Shown here one piece after another: positions 24,221-31,200 of a stretch of 64,000 nucleotides of DNA; the first letter of the stretch is position 1, and every line of letters begins with the position of its first letter. Source of the DNA: Dyadobacter sediminis. GTDB taxonomy: Bacteria; Bacteroidota; Bacteroidia; Cytophagales; Spirosomataceae. The stretch lies in contig NZ_VCEI01000025.1 of NCBI RefSeq assembly GCF_005860765.1, positions 496,001-560,000 on the forward strand, given 5' to 3'. The translations under genes were made by a program, and so were the position numbers. The notes under the pieces were generated by a model. That model did no database searches. It saw only the letters and a list, made by a program, of their open reading frames with translations, and was not told the origin of the DNA.

Positions 24221-24400
24221 AGAAATAATATGTAAGGTTCTACTAAATTTAGTTACTAGATTTAATTATAGTATTTGGTATTATAAAGATTTATTTAACG
24301 GTGTGAAAATAAAAAATCTAGTACTTTCATAATTAATATGTCACCTTTTTTAACTTTATAAGTATTATTACTCCACAATTAACATTGTCTATAAATGATC

Positions 24401-24730
24401 TTAATCGATACGGATTAAAAGGACAAAGGCTAATTCCTGTACCTTCCAGTCATTGACAATATTTTTATACATACTTTTAATCATTTCATGACAGGATGCA
24501 GCCAGGTAGCCGGTATCGAGTCCGGCTATGTAATCGTTAACCTGAGCCAGTTTCAGCTTTTTTACCTCTACAACCAAAACAGTCCCTATTGATTCACCTT
24601 TCAGAAATTCTTCAAACTTGGCACCTTTGTAATACTTTGCCGGGTTCCAAAGCCTTAAAGTGGTATGTACATGTGAATTCAGCTTGTTGTTCCAGTTGTG
24701 TGAGTATGTAAGTGCGGGCAGCTTTTCCAT
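24401..24730 (-). CDS. Early protein in the rep operon (109 aa)
   Basis: The third gene of the rep operon, sharing one base with the stop region of the 90-aa gene at 24730. The start MEKLPALTYSHNWNNKLNSH then VHTTLRLWNP has the look of small conserved proteins of Bacteroidetes phages that carry a nucleic-acid-type beta barrel, but I cannot name the family. FEEFLKGESIGTVLVVEVKK follows, then a helical C-terminal half. Likely a replication accessory. Confidence 0.6.
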   Translation of the reverse strand: MEKLPALTYSHNWNNKLNSHVHTTLRLWNPAKYYKGAKFEEFLKGESIGTVLVVEVKKLKLAQVNDYIAGLDTGYLAASCHEMIKSMYKNIVNDWKVQELAFVLLIRID

Positions 24731-25002
24731 TATTCGAATCCGGTTTGAAAGTTTTTAATGTTCTTGATTTTTGTGATTTCACAGGCAGTAAAAAAGGCCT
24801 CAATGAAGTCGTTCCAGTCTTTTACAGTTCCGTCGGCATAGAGATTTAAGAAAAGGTCCGGTTCTGCCAGCATTTCAGGGTAAATATTGATTGTACTTTC
24901 CCGGCCTGATGGATTGACATAGATACTTCTCAAAGTCCCATCCTTCCAAACTTCCCATGTACCGAAAACAGCATAGGGAACTTCCTTTCTGGTAACTTTC
25001 AT
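24730..25002 (-). CDS. Early protein in the rep operon (90 aa)
   Basis: It overlaps the stop of rep by ATGA at 24999-25002, so its translation is coupled to Rep. The first 60 residues are a small beta unit (VPYAVFGTWEVWKDGTLRSI); the last 30 are basic and helical (IEAFFTACEITKIKNIKNF). No family recognised. Coupling suggests a role in DNA replication or its control. Confidence 0.6.
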   Translation of the reverse strand: MKVTRKEVPYAVFGTWEVWKDGTLRSIYVNPSGRESTINIYPEMLAEPDLFLNLYADGTVKDWNDFIEAFFTACEITKIKNIKNFQTGFE

Positions 25003-26534
25003 TTAGCATTATTGTCCGGGTAAAGCATGGCGAACATTTGCTGGTAATGATCCGCATACCTTGCATACATATTGGGCGAATACATTTTCAGAATATCTTT
25101 TTGAGGGTTTTCCAACGGTATGATAATGCCGCCATAATGTCGGAAATGTTCGCCGGCCTTGGATGTGGCTTTGTCAATATCCTTCTGAGGTACATACATT
25201 TCTGTAAGAAACTGCACGTACCTGGATGAATCATAGTTAACATTGGGCGGATCAATGTCACGCTTTGAATTTTTGATTACATTTTCTTTTTCCACTTTCT
25301 GCATGTGGGAAAACATTCTGTTTCCGAAAATGTCCGTGGTATAAACTGGCTGTGAAATTTTTACAGTCCGGTAATCAAACGTTGTAGTCGTGACCATCGA
25401 GAAAGTTTCCAGTGCTACAGTATATGGATTGAGATTGTCCGAATGAAGGATTTTCGACGCTCCCCAGATACGGCCGCGAATGTAACGGTTCCGGAATTTT
25501 ACCTGTACTTCCTTGCGTTCCGATAAAACAGTTTCAATCTGATGGCCTTCAATGGATTCTGATTTTTCAACTATTTCAGTCTGGATAAAGTACCTTCCAT
25601 TTTCTTCTATCAGCTTTTCACCTTCCTGCAACCGGATGTTGATTTCAGGTGCCTTTGTCATGTATTTGCTGACATAGGCAGTCAGCTTTTTAATGTTCTG
25701 GATTGCATGGATTTTAGTGGATGGCGGATTGTTCCAGTTGCAGGCAATTCCGCTGTTGAATGCTTTCAGCTGCCTTTTCTTTTCTTCATTTACGGCATCG
25801 GCTTTATTGAATTTCTGGGACATGGCCCGGCAAGCCTTCCTTTTTTGCTCAATCCTTTCATAAAGCATATCTTTACGAACGTACCAGCCATTTTTATAAA
25901 TGTAGTTCTGCCGGTTCCGGAACCGGGTTACATAGCCAAGCCGCTCAATGAACTGGTTCCATTTTCTGTTGATCCGGTCCGCAGGCAAGCCGCGGTCAAT
26001 GATCAGGTGAAAGTGAATGTTTCCGTTTTTCTGGGTTTCAGCAACCCAAATGTAATTTTTTACTCCCCACCCGGAAGCACCTTTTTCTTTATCGCCTGTA
26101 AGCCATTCAATGAACCTGAGAAAACATTCTTTTTTGATATCATTATCACAATGAATCTGTTTTGCCGGCAGCGTAAGCGTGAGAAATGAAGGATAAATTT
26201 CCTGTGATGGAAAAGACTTGGGAAAAGCCATGGATGTGTTCAACTGAATAGCCGTCAGGTAATTTTCAATAATGCCTTTTACTTTTCTGCGCGTACCTGG
26301 CGACATGTAGCCGTTCCATTGTCCGGATGCACCTTTTTCCAGATTCATGAGGCTGTTCAGATTCTTTTGTGATAAGTCCGGTTTTACAATAATCTGGTTT
26401 CCGAATTCATCATACGAGTAATTAATGAACTTCTTCTGAATGATTACAGAGTGCGGTTTGAACTTGGCGTACTTCTGAAAGTCAAATTCTGTAATACGGT
26501 TTTCCAAAGGGCGGAGAATATCGGCTGCTGACAT
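24999..26534 (-). CDS. HUH-family rolling-circle replication initiator (Rep)
   Basis: A 511-aa endonuclease that would nick a double-strand origin, stay covalently attached through tyrosine and start rolling-circle replication. All three signature motifs are visible in order: motif I FLTLTLP (about residues 117-123), the HUH metal site NGNIHFHLIID (His174 and His176) and the catalytic motif LTAYVSKYMTK (Tyr287, Lys290, Tyr291). Two Tyr four residues apart are typical of the phage A-protein/gpII type rather than of many plasmid Reps. The C-terminal 200 residues are family-unknown and may bind DNA or a helicase. The gene heads the operon with the 90- and 109-aa proteins. An integrase plus an HUH Rep plus lysis genes in one element is unusual. 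Confidence 0.9.
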   Translation of the reverse strand: MSAADILRPLENRITEFDFQKYAKFKPHSVIIQKKFINYSYDEFGNQIIVKPDLSQKNLNSLMNLEKGASGQWNGYMSPGTRRKVKGIIENYLTAIQLNTSMAFPKSFPSQEIYPSFLTLTLPAKQIHCDNDIKKECFLRFIEWLTGDKEKGASGWGVKNYIWVAETQKNGNIHFHLIIDRGLPADRINRKWNQFIERLGYVTRFRNRQNYIYKNGWYVRKDMLYERIEQKRKACRAMSQKFNKADAVNEEKKRQLKAFNSGIACNWNNPPSTKIHAIQNIKKLTAYVSKYMTKAPEINIRLQEGEKLIEENGRYFIQTEIVEKSESIEGHQIETVLSERKEVQVKFRNRYIRGRIWGASKILHSDNLNPYTVALETFSMVTTTTFDYRTVKISQPVYTTDIFGNRMFSHMQKVEKENVIKNSKRDIDPPNVNYDSSRYVQFLTEMYVPQKDIDKATSKAGEHFRHYGGIIIPLENPQKDILKMYSPNMYARYADHYQQMFAMLYPDNNAK

Positions 26535-26684
26535 GATTAAAAATGCCGGTAATAGTGATTAAAAGGGAGTTTTTAAACTTTCGGAGTTCGATTTTGGAAC
26601 GTATGAGCACTTTACGGGTGGAGTCGACGCTTTGATAAACCCATTAAAAAAGGTCTCAGCCTGGACGTAAGAGTAAAAGGACTA

Positions 26685-26692
26685 TACATTTG
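26685..26692 (+). promoter_or_regulatory. -7 promoter element of the 211-aa membrane protein gene
   Basis: TACATTTG fits TAnnTTTG exactly and lies 34 bases before the ATG at 26726. No good TTG stands 19 bases upstream. The segment 26535-26684 between this and rep has no gene; it contains AGTTT-TT-AAACT (26568-26579) and is the natural place for the rep promoter and possibly the origin. Confidence 0.45.
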
Positions 26693-26725
26693 TTCTTTCT
26701 AGAAAAAACCTATCTGATAAGTCAA

Positions 26726-27361
26726 ATGTTTGAATTGATAGATCGTATGATTCCTTATTCGAATTGGGTGAAGGTTCCATTCGTCGTAGGTGCATTTCTT
26801 ATGTTTATAGCAGTGGTAATAGCTCTGTTTACTAAACCATTGCCTGAAAAAAATTCTCAAGTTCAAAAGCCAGTTTCCACCCAACAGCCTCAAAAGGTTA
26901 CTAAAAAGAAAACTGAAGGAGATATTAAAAGGAAAAAGTCGATTAAGAAAAAAACAACAAATACAAGTGACGAGTCGATCAATCAACAAAACAATGTTGG
27001 GTCTAATCAGGCCAATGTTAATAAAGGCATTAACAATGGCATTATGGCAAATGATCTTACTGTCAATCAAACCACTAACAACTATGGTCCACAGCCTCGT
27101 ACAATAACTTCTGCAGATATTAATTATTTTGTTACTAGTTATCCAGATACAACAAAACAAATAACTTTTGTAGGTGTAAATAAGATAGACAATGAAATGA
27201 CAAACGTAAAGAATCAAATCATTGCTCATTTGAGAGCTAAGGGGTACCATAATATAAGTGAGAGTATGAGTATGGCTATTTCTTTAAATCCACGTACTGG
27301 TATAATCTATTTCGAAGATCAATTGGGTCAAATAGTTTTTGAAATATCACCGAATAACTAA
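26726..27361 (+). CDS. Membrane protein with Lys-rich and Asn-rich linker (211 aa)
   Basis: I start at the ATG at 26726 (MFELIDRMIPY), downstream of the promoter element, not at the TTG 36 bases earlier. One span (VPFVVGAFLMFIAVVIALFT) is followed by a Lys/Gln/Thr-rich stretch, an Asn-rich stretch (VNKGINNGIMANDLTVNQTT, then NNYGPQPR) and a folded C-terminal domain of about 90 residues (ITSADINYFVTSYPDTTKQI onward). The Asn/Gly-rich patch resembles linkers of the repressors at the right end. AT-rich, alone on the plus strand. Function unknown. Confidence 0.6.
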   Translation: MFELIDRMIPYSNWVKVPFVVGAFLMFIAVVIALFTKPLPEKNSQVQKPVSTQQPQKVTKKKTEGDIKRKKSIKKKTTNTSDESINQQNNVGSNQANVNKGINNGIMANDLTVNQTTNNYGPQPRTITSADINYFVTSYPDTTKQITFVGVNKIDNEMTNVKNQIIAHLRAKGYHNISESMSMAISLNPRTGIIYFEDQLGQIVFEISPNN

Positions 27362-27487
27362 CATCATATTGAAGTTCAACACCATGACTTTTATTACGAT
27401 TCATAAACATTGAATTGGAATCAAATACAACCAATACACCATATGGATTCTACGCTGTCTAAATTCTTCGAGTTAAACTCTGTTAAA

Positions 27488-27841
27488 TTATTTTTTAAAG
27501 TAGAATCTATATTTCTCTTTTAATTCAATCCGCACACGCTCATCAACAGACAATTGATATACGTAGGGAAAAGGACAATGTTCATCCATCCACTTTACCC
27601 ATTCCGCGCGCTGCGCATCGTGATCAGGCTCTGACCAACAATCATTATCCAAAAATTCAACGATCCATAAACCAGTATCTTCGCATTCTTCCCATCCGCT
27701 TGCTATGTAGGTTAAATGATGTCCGCAGTACGGGCACAGGTTCCAATATGTGAATTTGTGATCAGCTTCGAGTATTTGAAAGCTATACTTTGCTTGTATT
27801 GGCTCTGGAATCCGCCATTCAATAAAAGATCGTAATGACAT
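27488..27841 (-). CDS. Small protein with CPYCGH zinc-ribbon-like motif (117 aa)
   Basis: NLCPYCGHHLTYIASGWEEC shows a Cys-x2-Cys knuckle followed by further Cys residues, and the region is rich in Trp, Asp and Glu (FLDNDCWSEPDHDAQRAEW). This may be a degenerate zinc ribbon. It is AT-rich and separated by about 140 bases from the early operon to its right. No family recognised. Confidence 0.5.
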   Translation of the reverse strand: MSLRSFIEWRIPEPIQAKYSFQILEADHKFTYWNLCPYCGHHLTYIASGWEECEDTGLWIVEFLDNDCWSEPDHDAQRAEWVKWMDEHCPFPYVYQLSVDERVRIELKEKYRFYFKK

Positions 27842-27983
27842 GGGTTCGGAACTGTTAAGGTTTTAAACTCTGTTTATAGTTTTACAAAGCATAATTATTT
27901 ACTTACGCGTATTTGAGGCAGAATCAAAGAACATCAATGTCATGTTCCAGGCATAAAAAAGAAAAGCTTTGAGTAAATTCATT

Positions 27984-28238
27984 TCAATGTCTTTTGTGAG
28001 GAGTGTATGACATGGGATAGAAAACCGGCTTGCTGTCGCTTTGCTGTATACGTAAATCAATAAGTTCTTTTTGTAAAACAGAAATAAGCTCAGTTTGATA
28101 ATTGATCAGATCAAACATTTCCTGAACTGTATTCTTCATTTTACCCGGATGCAGCCATTCAAAAAGTTGCATGCTACGTTCCTGTAAGTCGCCTTCATTA
28201 ATCAGGCTGATTTGCATTTTCAGTTCATCTTTTTTCAT
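27984..28238 (-). CDS. Small early protein (84 aa)
   Basis: A helical protein (MFDLINYQTELISVLQKEL) with a short basic end (SYTPHKRH). It overlaps the 76-aa gene by ATGA at 28235-28238 and is the last member of a leftward four-gene early operon beginning at 29136. No family recognised. Confidence 0.55.
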   Translation of the reverse strand: MKKDELKMQISLINEGDLQERSMQLFEWLHPGKMKNTVQEMFDLINYQTELISVLQKELIDLRIQQSDSKPVFYPMSYTPHKRH

Positions 28239-28465
28239 TGGATAAAAGACATAGATTCAAACGGGATTTTTTTCTGTCTTTCACCGTCCAGATATACCAG
28301 ACAGGATTTTGTCACTTGTAAAATCAGCATCCCAAATTCCCACCTTCCACAATTCAGGTAAGCGATGTAATCATTACCATAATGATCTGCTACTTGCTTA
28401 TAAATGATACTGCTTCTGGGAATTGTAAACCTGTGGCCGGCCTCAAACTTTTGCTTGTTTGTCAT
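28235..28465 (-). CDS. Small early protein (76 aa)
   Basis: A beta-rich protein beginning MTNKQKFEAGHRFTIPRSSI and continuing WEFGMLILQVTKSCLVYLDG. It overlaps both neighbours: 4 bases with the 84-aa gene and 23 bases with the 119-aa gene. Part of the early operon facing the repressor. No family recognised. Confidence 0.55.
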   Translation of the reverse strand: MTNKQKFEAGHRFTIPRSSIIYKQVADHYGNDYIAYLNCGRWEFGMLILQVTKSCLVYLDGERQKKIPFESMSFIQ

Positions 28466-28802
28466 TGGGCAATTCCAAAATTTTCGTTTTGAAGAATTCT
28501 AAACCTGTTGCTTCTTTTTCGTTAATGGCCAAGATCTGTGCATCTTTCCATTCTTCCCATTTGAATACGGTTCGCATTTTTACAATCTCCAGATCGTCAA
28601 CTATTTCCTTGACGGGTTCCTGTGAGCAAAGGCGAAAGGCAAGGTTTATGGCGTTCCTGAACTCCTCACATTCGATTTGCAGCCAGTACATTCTTTTGAT
28701 GTATAACCTTCGCTTTAATTCTTTCGGATCTTCGGTGGGTATTTCGTGACAATCCCGGTTATGTATCTGCAGTTTCTTCCGGAGCAGTTCCAAGGTAGTC
28801 AT
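28443..28802 (-). CDS. Small early helical protein (119 aa)
   Basis: A helical, charged protein: MTTLELLRKKLQIHNRDCHE, then KRRLYIKRMYWLQIECEEFR and FKWEEWKDAQILAINEK. It lies 10 bases after the 107-aa gene. Early prophage operon position suggests control of replication or host takeover; no family recognised. Confidence 0.55.
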   Translation of the reverse strand: MTTLELLRKKLQIHNRDCHEIPTEDPKELKRRLYIKRMYWLQIECEEFRNAINLAFRLCSQEPVKEIVDDLEIVKMRTVFKWEEWKDAQILAINEKEATGLEFFKTKILELPNDKQAKV

Positions 28803-28812
28803 GCGGACTTAC

Positions 28813-29136
28813 TTATTTGGACAGCCCGAACAACTGCGCTGCTTCCATTTCTTCATTTTGCCGGATCAAGTCATATTGTCTTTTGTCCAGGAAGAAACCT
28901 TTTGTTTTGTAATCGAAGGCAATTCCATAATGGTTGAAAAGAAATAGCAAGTCGGATTGTAAATGCATGAAGTCTTCCTTCTTCAATCTGGAGTAAACAT
29001 TTGTAAATGTTAATCCCCAACGTTCTTCCAGGTCTTTAGTAAGCTTCATTTTGGGAAAAGAACCTGGTAAATCCTCACGCCACATCTTCCAAAATGAGGA
29101 TGGCTTTTCCATTACGGTTCCATTTTGTAAATCCAT
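28813..29136 (-). CDS. First gene of the early operon (107 aa)
   Basis: Begins MDLQNGTVMEKPSSFWKMW. Helical middle (TKDLEERWGLTFTNVYSRLK), then FLFNHYGIAFDYKTKGFFLD. It is divergent from the XRE repressor gene at 29253 with 116 bases between, containing one of the two identical operators. By position it is the first gene expressed when repression is lifted, in the place of Cro or an anti-repressor, but no HTH is evident. Confidence 0.58.
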   Translation of the reverse strand: MDLQNGTVMEKPSSFWKMWREDLPGSFPKMKLTKDLEERWGLTFTNVYSRLKKEDFMHLQSDLLFLFNHYGIAFDYKTKGFFLDKRQYDLIRQNEEMEAAQLFGLSK

Positions 29137-29214
29137 TTTGTTTTTTAATGGTTAGTTTTTGTAATTTGATAATGATTCGCTGTGCAATAATAATACGTTT
29201 TGGTTCATAAAAGC

Positions 29215-29317
29215 AAACATAATGTTTCATTTATTTTAAATTTTTTCAGTTAATGGTTTATGATATTGATTTTGGTCTGTTAATCAAAGAGTTAATAAAG
29301 AAACATAATGTTTCATT
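29215..29317. promoter_or_regulatory. Paired 17-bp operators of the lysogeny switch
   Basis: AAACATAATGTTTCATT occurs twice, at 29215-29231 and 29301-29317, 86 bases apart. The core AAACATwATGTTT is a near-perfect palindrome, as expected for a dimeric HTH repressor. The first copy overlaps a TTTG (minus strand) that can serve as the -33 of the leftward early promoter; the second lies inside the repressor gene, about 50 bases after its start. This arrangement allows looping and autoregulation. Confidence 0.65.
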
Positions 29318-29636
29318 AGAAGACGTTTCGAGCCGAATTGGTTATACCCAGCAGGGTTTCGGTAAAATATTGAAAAAAAAGGATGTGAATACGGAAGTTT
29401 TAAAGAAGGTATGTGATGCCTTGGATGTTGAGATGGATTATTTTTTATCCAAGAATATTAGTCAAAAGGGAAAAGCAAATATTGCCGGGGATGGGAATGT
29501 ACAATATAAAGGCAGCAACAATGCAATGAATTCCGATACCAACAAATTACACATACTCGAAAATGAAAACCAGCATCTTAAAAAGCAGATTCAGCTGCTT
29601 GAACAAATGGTAGAAGTATTACGAGGAAAGACCTGA
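29253..29636 (+). CDS. XRE-family repressor, probable lysogeny regulator (127 aa)
   Basis: The N-terminal HTH (about 5-65) reads FGLLIKELIKKHNVSLEDVS then SRIGYTQQGFGKILKKKDVN. A short patch QKGKANIAGDGNVQYKGSNN links to a C-terminal coiled coil (LENENQHLKKQIQLLEQMVE). The gene is divergent from the early operon and carries one of two 17-bp palindromic operators within its own coding sequence. This is the position and orientation of a phage repressor. It has no S24 domain, so induction would need an anti-repressor or a different signal. Confidence 0.85.
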   Translation: MVYDIDFGLLIKELIKKHNVSLEDVSSRIGYTQQGFGKILKKKDVNTEVLKKVCDALDVEMDYFLSKNISQKGKANIAGDGNVQYKGSNNAMNSDTNKLHILENENQHLKKQIQLLEQMVEVLRGKT

Positions 29637-29665
29637 ATCAATCTTAAACCTAAATACATCACTCA

Positions 29666-29950
29666 ATGCTAAACACACACGCACAATGTCCATTTACACA
29701 CATTACTGATGGTGAAAATGTTAGAAGTTGCAAATGCATCTTTTATGAAAAACTTCCATGCTATGAAAAAAGGCAAATTAAGATCAGCATTACCAACATT
29801 ATTCAAAAAGGAAACGCGAACATTGCCGGCAGCGGAACAGTACACTACAAAGTAAAAAATGACGAATCTCAACAACTGATTGAGTATCTAAAAAATGAGA
29901 ATAAGTTATTGATGGAACTGGTGGAAATCCTTAAAAGCCGGGACAAATAG
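29666..29950 (+). CDS. Cys-rich small protein sharing the repressor tail (94 aa)
   Basis: The N-terminus has five Cys residues (CPFTHITDGENVRSCKCIFY, then EKLPCYEK), suggesting metal binding. The C-terminal half repeats the repressor's tail: QKGNANIAGSGTVHYKVKN, then a coiled coil EYLKNENKLLMELVEILKS. It has no HTH. A protein with the same oligomerisation tail but without a DNA-binding domain, encoded 29 bases after the repressor, could form mixed oligomers and act as an anti-repressor; this is inference. Its last codons run into the arm-type repeats at 29939. Confidence 0.65.
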   Translation: MLNTHAQCPFTHITDGENVRSCKCIFYEKLPCYEKRQIKISITNIIQKGNANIAGSGTVHYKVKNDESQQLIEYLKNENKLLMELVEILKSRDK

Positions 29951-29997
29951 CGGGACAAAACCTATTCAAAAATGATCAAATTAAGTACGGGACAAAT
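29939..29997 (+). repeat. Integrase arm-type sites, right end of element 1
   Basis: CGGGACAAAT at 29939-29948 and 29988-29997, with CGGGACAAAA at 29951-29960. The first two are spaced 12 bases, exactly as the pair at the left end (956, 968). Same orientation as at the left end. Confidence 0.7.
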
Positions 29998-30050
29998 AAA
30001 AGATATCGTAACTATCAGTGTATTAGCAGGGTGGGGGTTCTGGTTCTCAG

Positions 30051-30067
30051 AATCCCTCTCTCTCTGC
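30051..30067 (+). repeat. attR core of element 1 (copy 2), also left core of element 2
   Basis: AATCCCTCTCTCTCTGC, identical over 17 bases to 898-914. The upstream bases differ from the tRNA (TTCTGGTTCTCAG instead of the T arm), so no complete tRNA is present here. A terminator hairpin and a truncated integrase follow, as after copy 1. Confidence 0.92.
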
Positions 30068-30093
30068 AATAATCAATATCAAAACATAACAAA

Positions 30094-30125
30094 AGCCTTC
30101 AAATCAACCATTTGAAGGCTTTTTT
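30094..30125 (+). terminator. Terminator after core copy 2
   Basis: AGCCTTCAAA (30094-30103) pairs with TTTGAAGGCT (30111-30120), followed by a T-rich run. It follows the att core by about 26 bases. Before element 1 arrived it would have terminated tRNA-Ser transcription. Confidence 0.85.
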
Positions 30126-30195
30126 TCTTTCAACACTATGCTAAAATGTTCAAAAATTCTCAATATGTTAATGAGCAGTTGAACGCAGAAAAAAT

Positions 30196-30250
30196 TGCTC
30201 ACCGAACTATCCGTAACGTACTGTTTATGAATATGTTTACGGCGTAAACA
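30196..30250. repeat. Inverted arm-type site and palindrome before the integrase remnant
   Basis: TGCTCACCGAA (30196-30206) is the exact reverse complement of 49979-49989 at the far end of element 2, fitting arm-type sites of its integrase. A 7-3-7 inverted repeat TGTTTAC-GGC-GTAAACA lies at 30234-30250, possibly an operator for the integrase gene. Confidence 0.5.
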
Positions 30251-30304
30251 TCTTGATTTTAATAGGCTGCAATCATAATTTTAATCACTTAAAATTTAAT
30301 TGCT

Positions 30305-30898
30305 ATGTTAACGAAAAGCTTCACGTTGCTTTTTTATCTCAAAAAACGCAACAATTATGTCAAAGGTAAATTGCCAATCTACATGAGATTGACAGTTGAC
30401 AGCCAACGGATTGAAATTAGCACCAAAAGGGAGTGCGAGCCGGAAAAGTGGAATTCATCAGCTGGCAGGAAGAATGGTGTCAAAGAAGATGTAAAGCTTC
30501 TCAATGCGTATCTGGACACCCTTCAATCCAAAGTTTATGATGTTCATAGACAGATGATCGAAGCCGGTCGAACCGTTACAGCTGAATCTGTAAAGAATGT
30601 TCTCGTTGGAAGTGCGGGAAAGCCTAAAATGATTCTCGAGATTTTTCAGGATCATAATGACAAGATGTCGAGATTGGTAGGTACAGACTTTGCTCCCGGT
30701 ACCTTGGAACGTTATAAGACCTCGTTTGAGCATACCAAAGAGTTTATAAGGTACAAGTATAAGACAGCCGATCTTGAAATTGAGAAGCTTGATTACGACT
30801 TCATCGCCGATTATGAATTCTGGATGAAAGCGGTTCGCAAATGCAGTCATAATACGACAATGAAGTACCTGTCAAACTTCAAGAAGATCTCTCTTCTA
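30305..30898 (+). pseudogene. Truncated tyrosine recombinase of element 2
   Basis: The first 198 or so codons encode the N-terminal arm-binding domain (FTLLFYLKKRNNYVKGKLPI, then TVDSQRIEISTKRECEPEKW) and a SAM-like core-binding domain (FAPGTLERYKTSFEHTKEFI, then HNTTMKYLSNFKKI) of a Bacteroidetes integrase. After FKKI the frame enters IS sequence at about 30899 and stops at 30922. The catalytic domain with the Arg, His and Tyr motifs is absent and I do not find it beyond the IS elements, so element 2 cannot move on its own integrase. Confidence 0.85.
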
Positions 30899-31151
30899 TG
30901 TATTGTCTTAGCCCCTTTTTAGTTGGACAATTTTTTTAATTTGGTTGTGTTACAAACCATTGCTTCTTCCCATTTTTGTTGAGGTATTATGAAGCCAATT
31001 GAACGGTGTAACCTACTTTGGTTATAGTGCGTGATGAAGCGCTGAATTGTTTCTTTAGCCTCATAGTAACTGGCAAATTCGTTACGTTCAATCACTTCAC
31101 GTTCCAGAATACTGTGAAATGCTTCAATATAGGAGTTTTCTTCTGGGGTAT
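30899..31151 (-). pseudogene. IS3-family transposase OrfB, C-terminal fragment (older IS)
   Basis: NTPEENSYIEAFHSILEREV then FITHYNQSRLHRSIGF is the C-terminal end of an IS3-type integrase-core transposase, with the DDE Glu in IEAFHS. The 5' part is missing: the frame runs at about 31151 into the end of a second IS3-type element. The outer end probably lies near 30899 (TGTATTGTCTTAG), where the integrase gene was cut. No remainder of this IS is seen on the other side of the inner IS. Confidence 0.75.
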
Positions 31152-31200
31152 TAAAATACTCCCCTTTCACCGGACAGCGTAAGGATGAAATTAATTTTAA

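Larger units (their letters stand above)
898..30067. mobile_element. Integrated 29.2-kb element 1: temperate, apparently tailless HUH-Rep phage
   Basis: The boundaries are the two identical 17-bp tRNA-Ser core repeats. Inside are an integrase next to attL, arm-type repeats at both ends, a repressor with paired operators at the right end, an HUH replication initiator, a lysis cassette (GH24 lysozyme, holin-like, spanin-like ORFs) and a long leftward late operon of membrane-anchored proteins. Cargo (AlbA_2, AbiH-like, lipase, LRAT-like, 555-aa protein) is AT-rich or placed outside the operons. No terminase, portal, tail tube, tape measure, conjugation or packaging ATPase gene is recognisable. 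That it is an integrated element is close to certain; that it is a phage is well supported by the lysis genes; the tailless, membrane-containing virion is inference. Confidence 0.9.

Noticed and set aside
8043..26534. Filamentous phage
   Set aside because: HUH Rep and small membrane proteins would fit, but there is no Zot-type ATPase or secretin, and a lysis cassette is present.
898..30067. Integrative conjugative element
   Set aside because: No relaxase with conjugation partners, no Tra/TrbC, VirB4-type ATPase or coupling protein; lysozyme and holin-like genes point to a phage. The HUH protein is Rep-like in motif order.
30033..30067. Second tRNA-Ser gene
   Set aside because: Only the 17-bp core and a GGGGGTTC-like patch are present; no D or anticodon arm.
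898..30067. CRISPR array or retron-like repeats
   Set aside because: Repeats found are short arm-type sites and operators; there is no regular repeat-spacer array and no reverse transcriptase.
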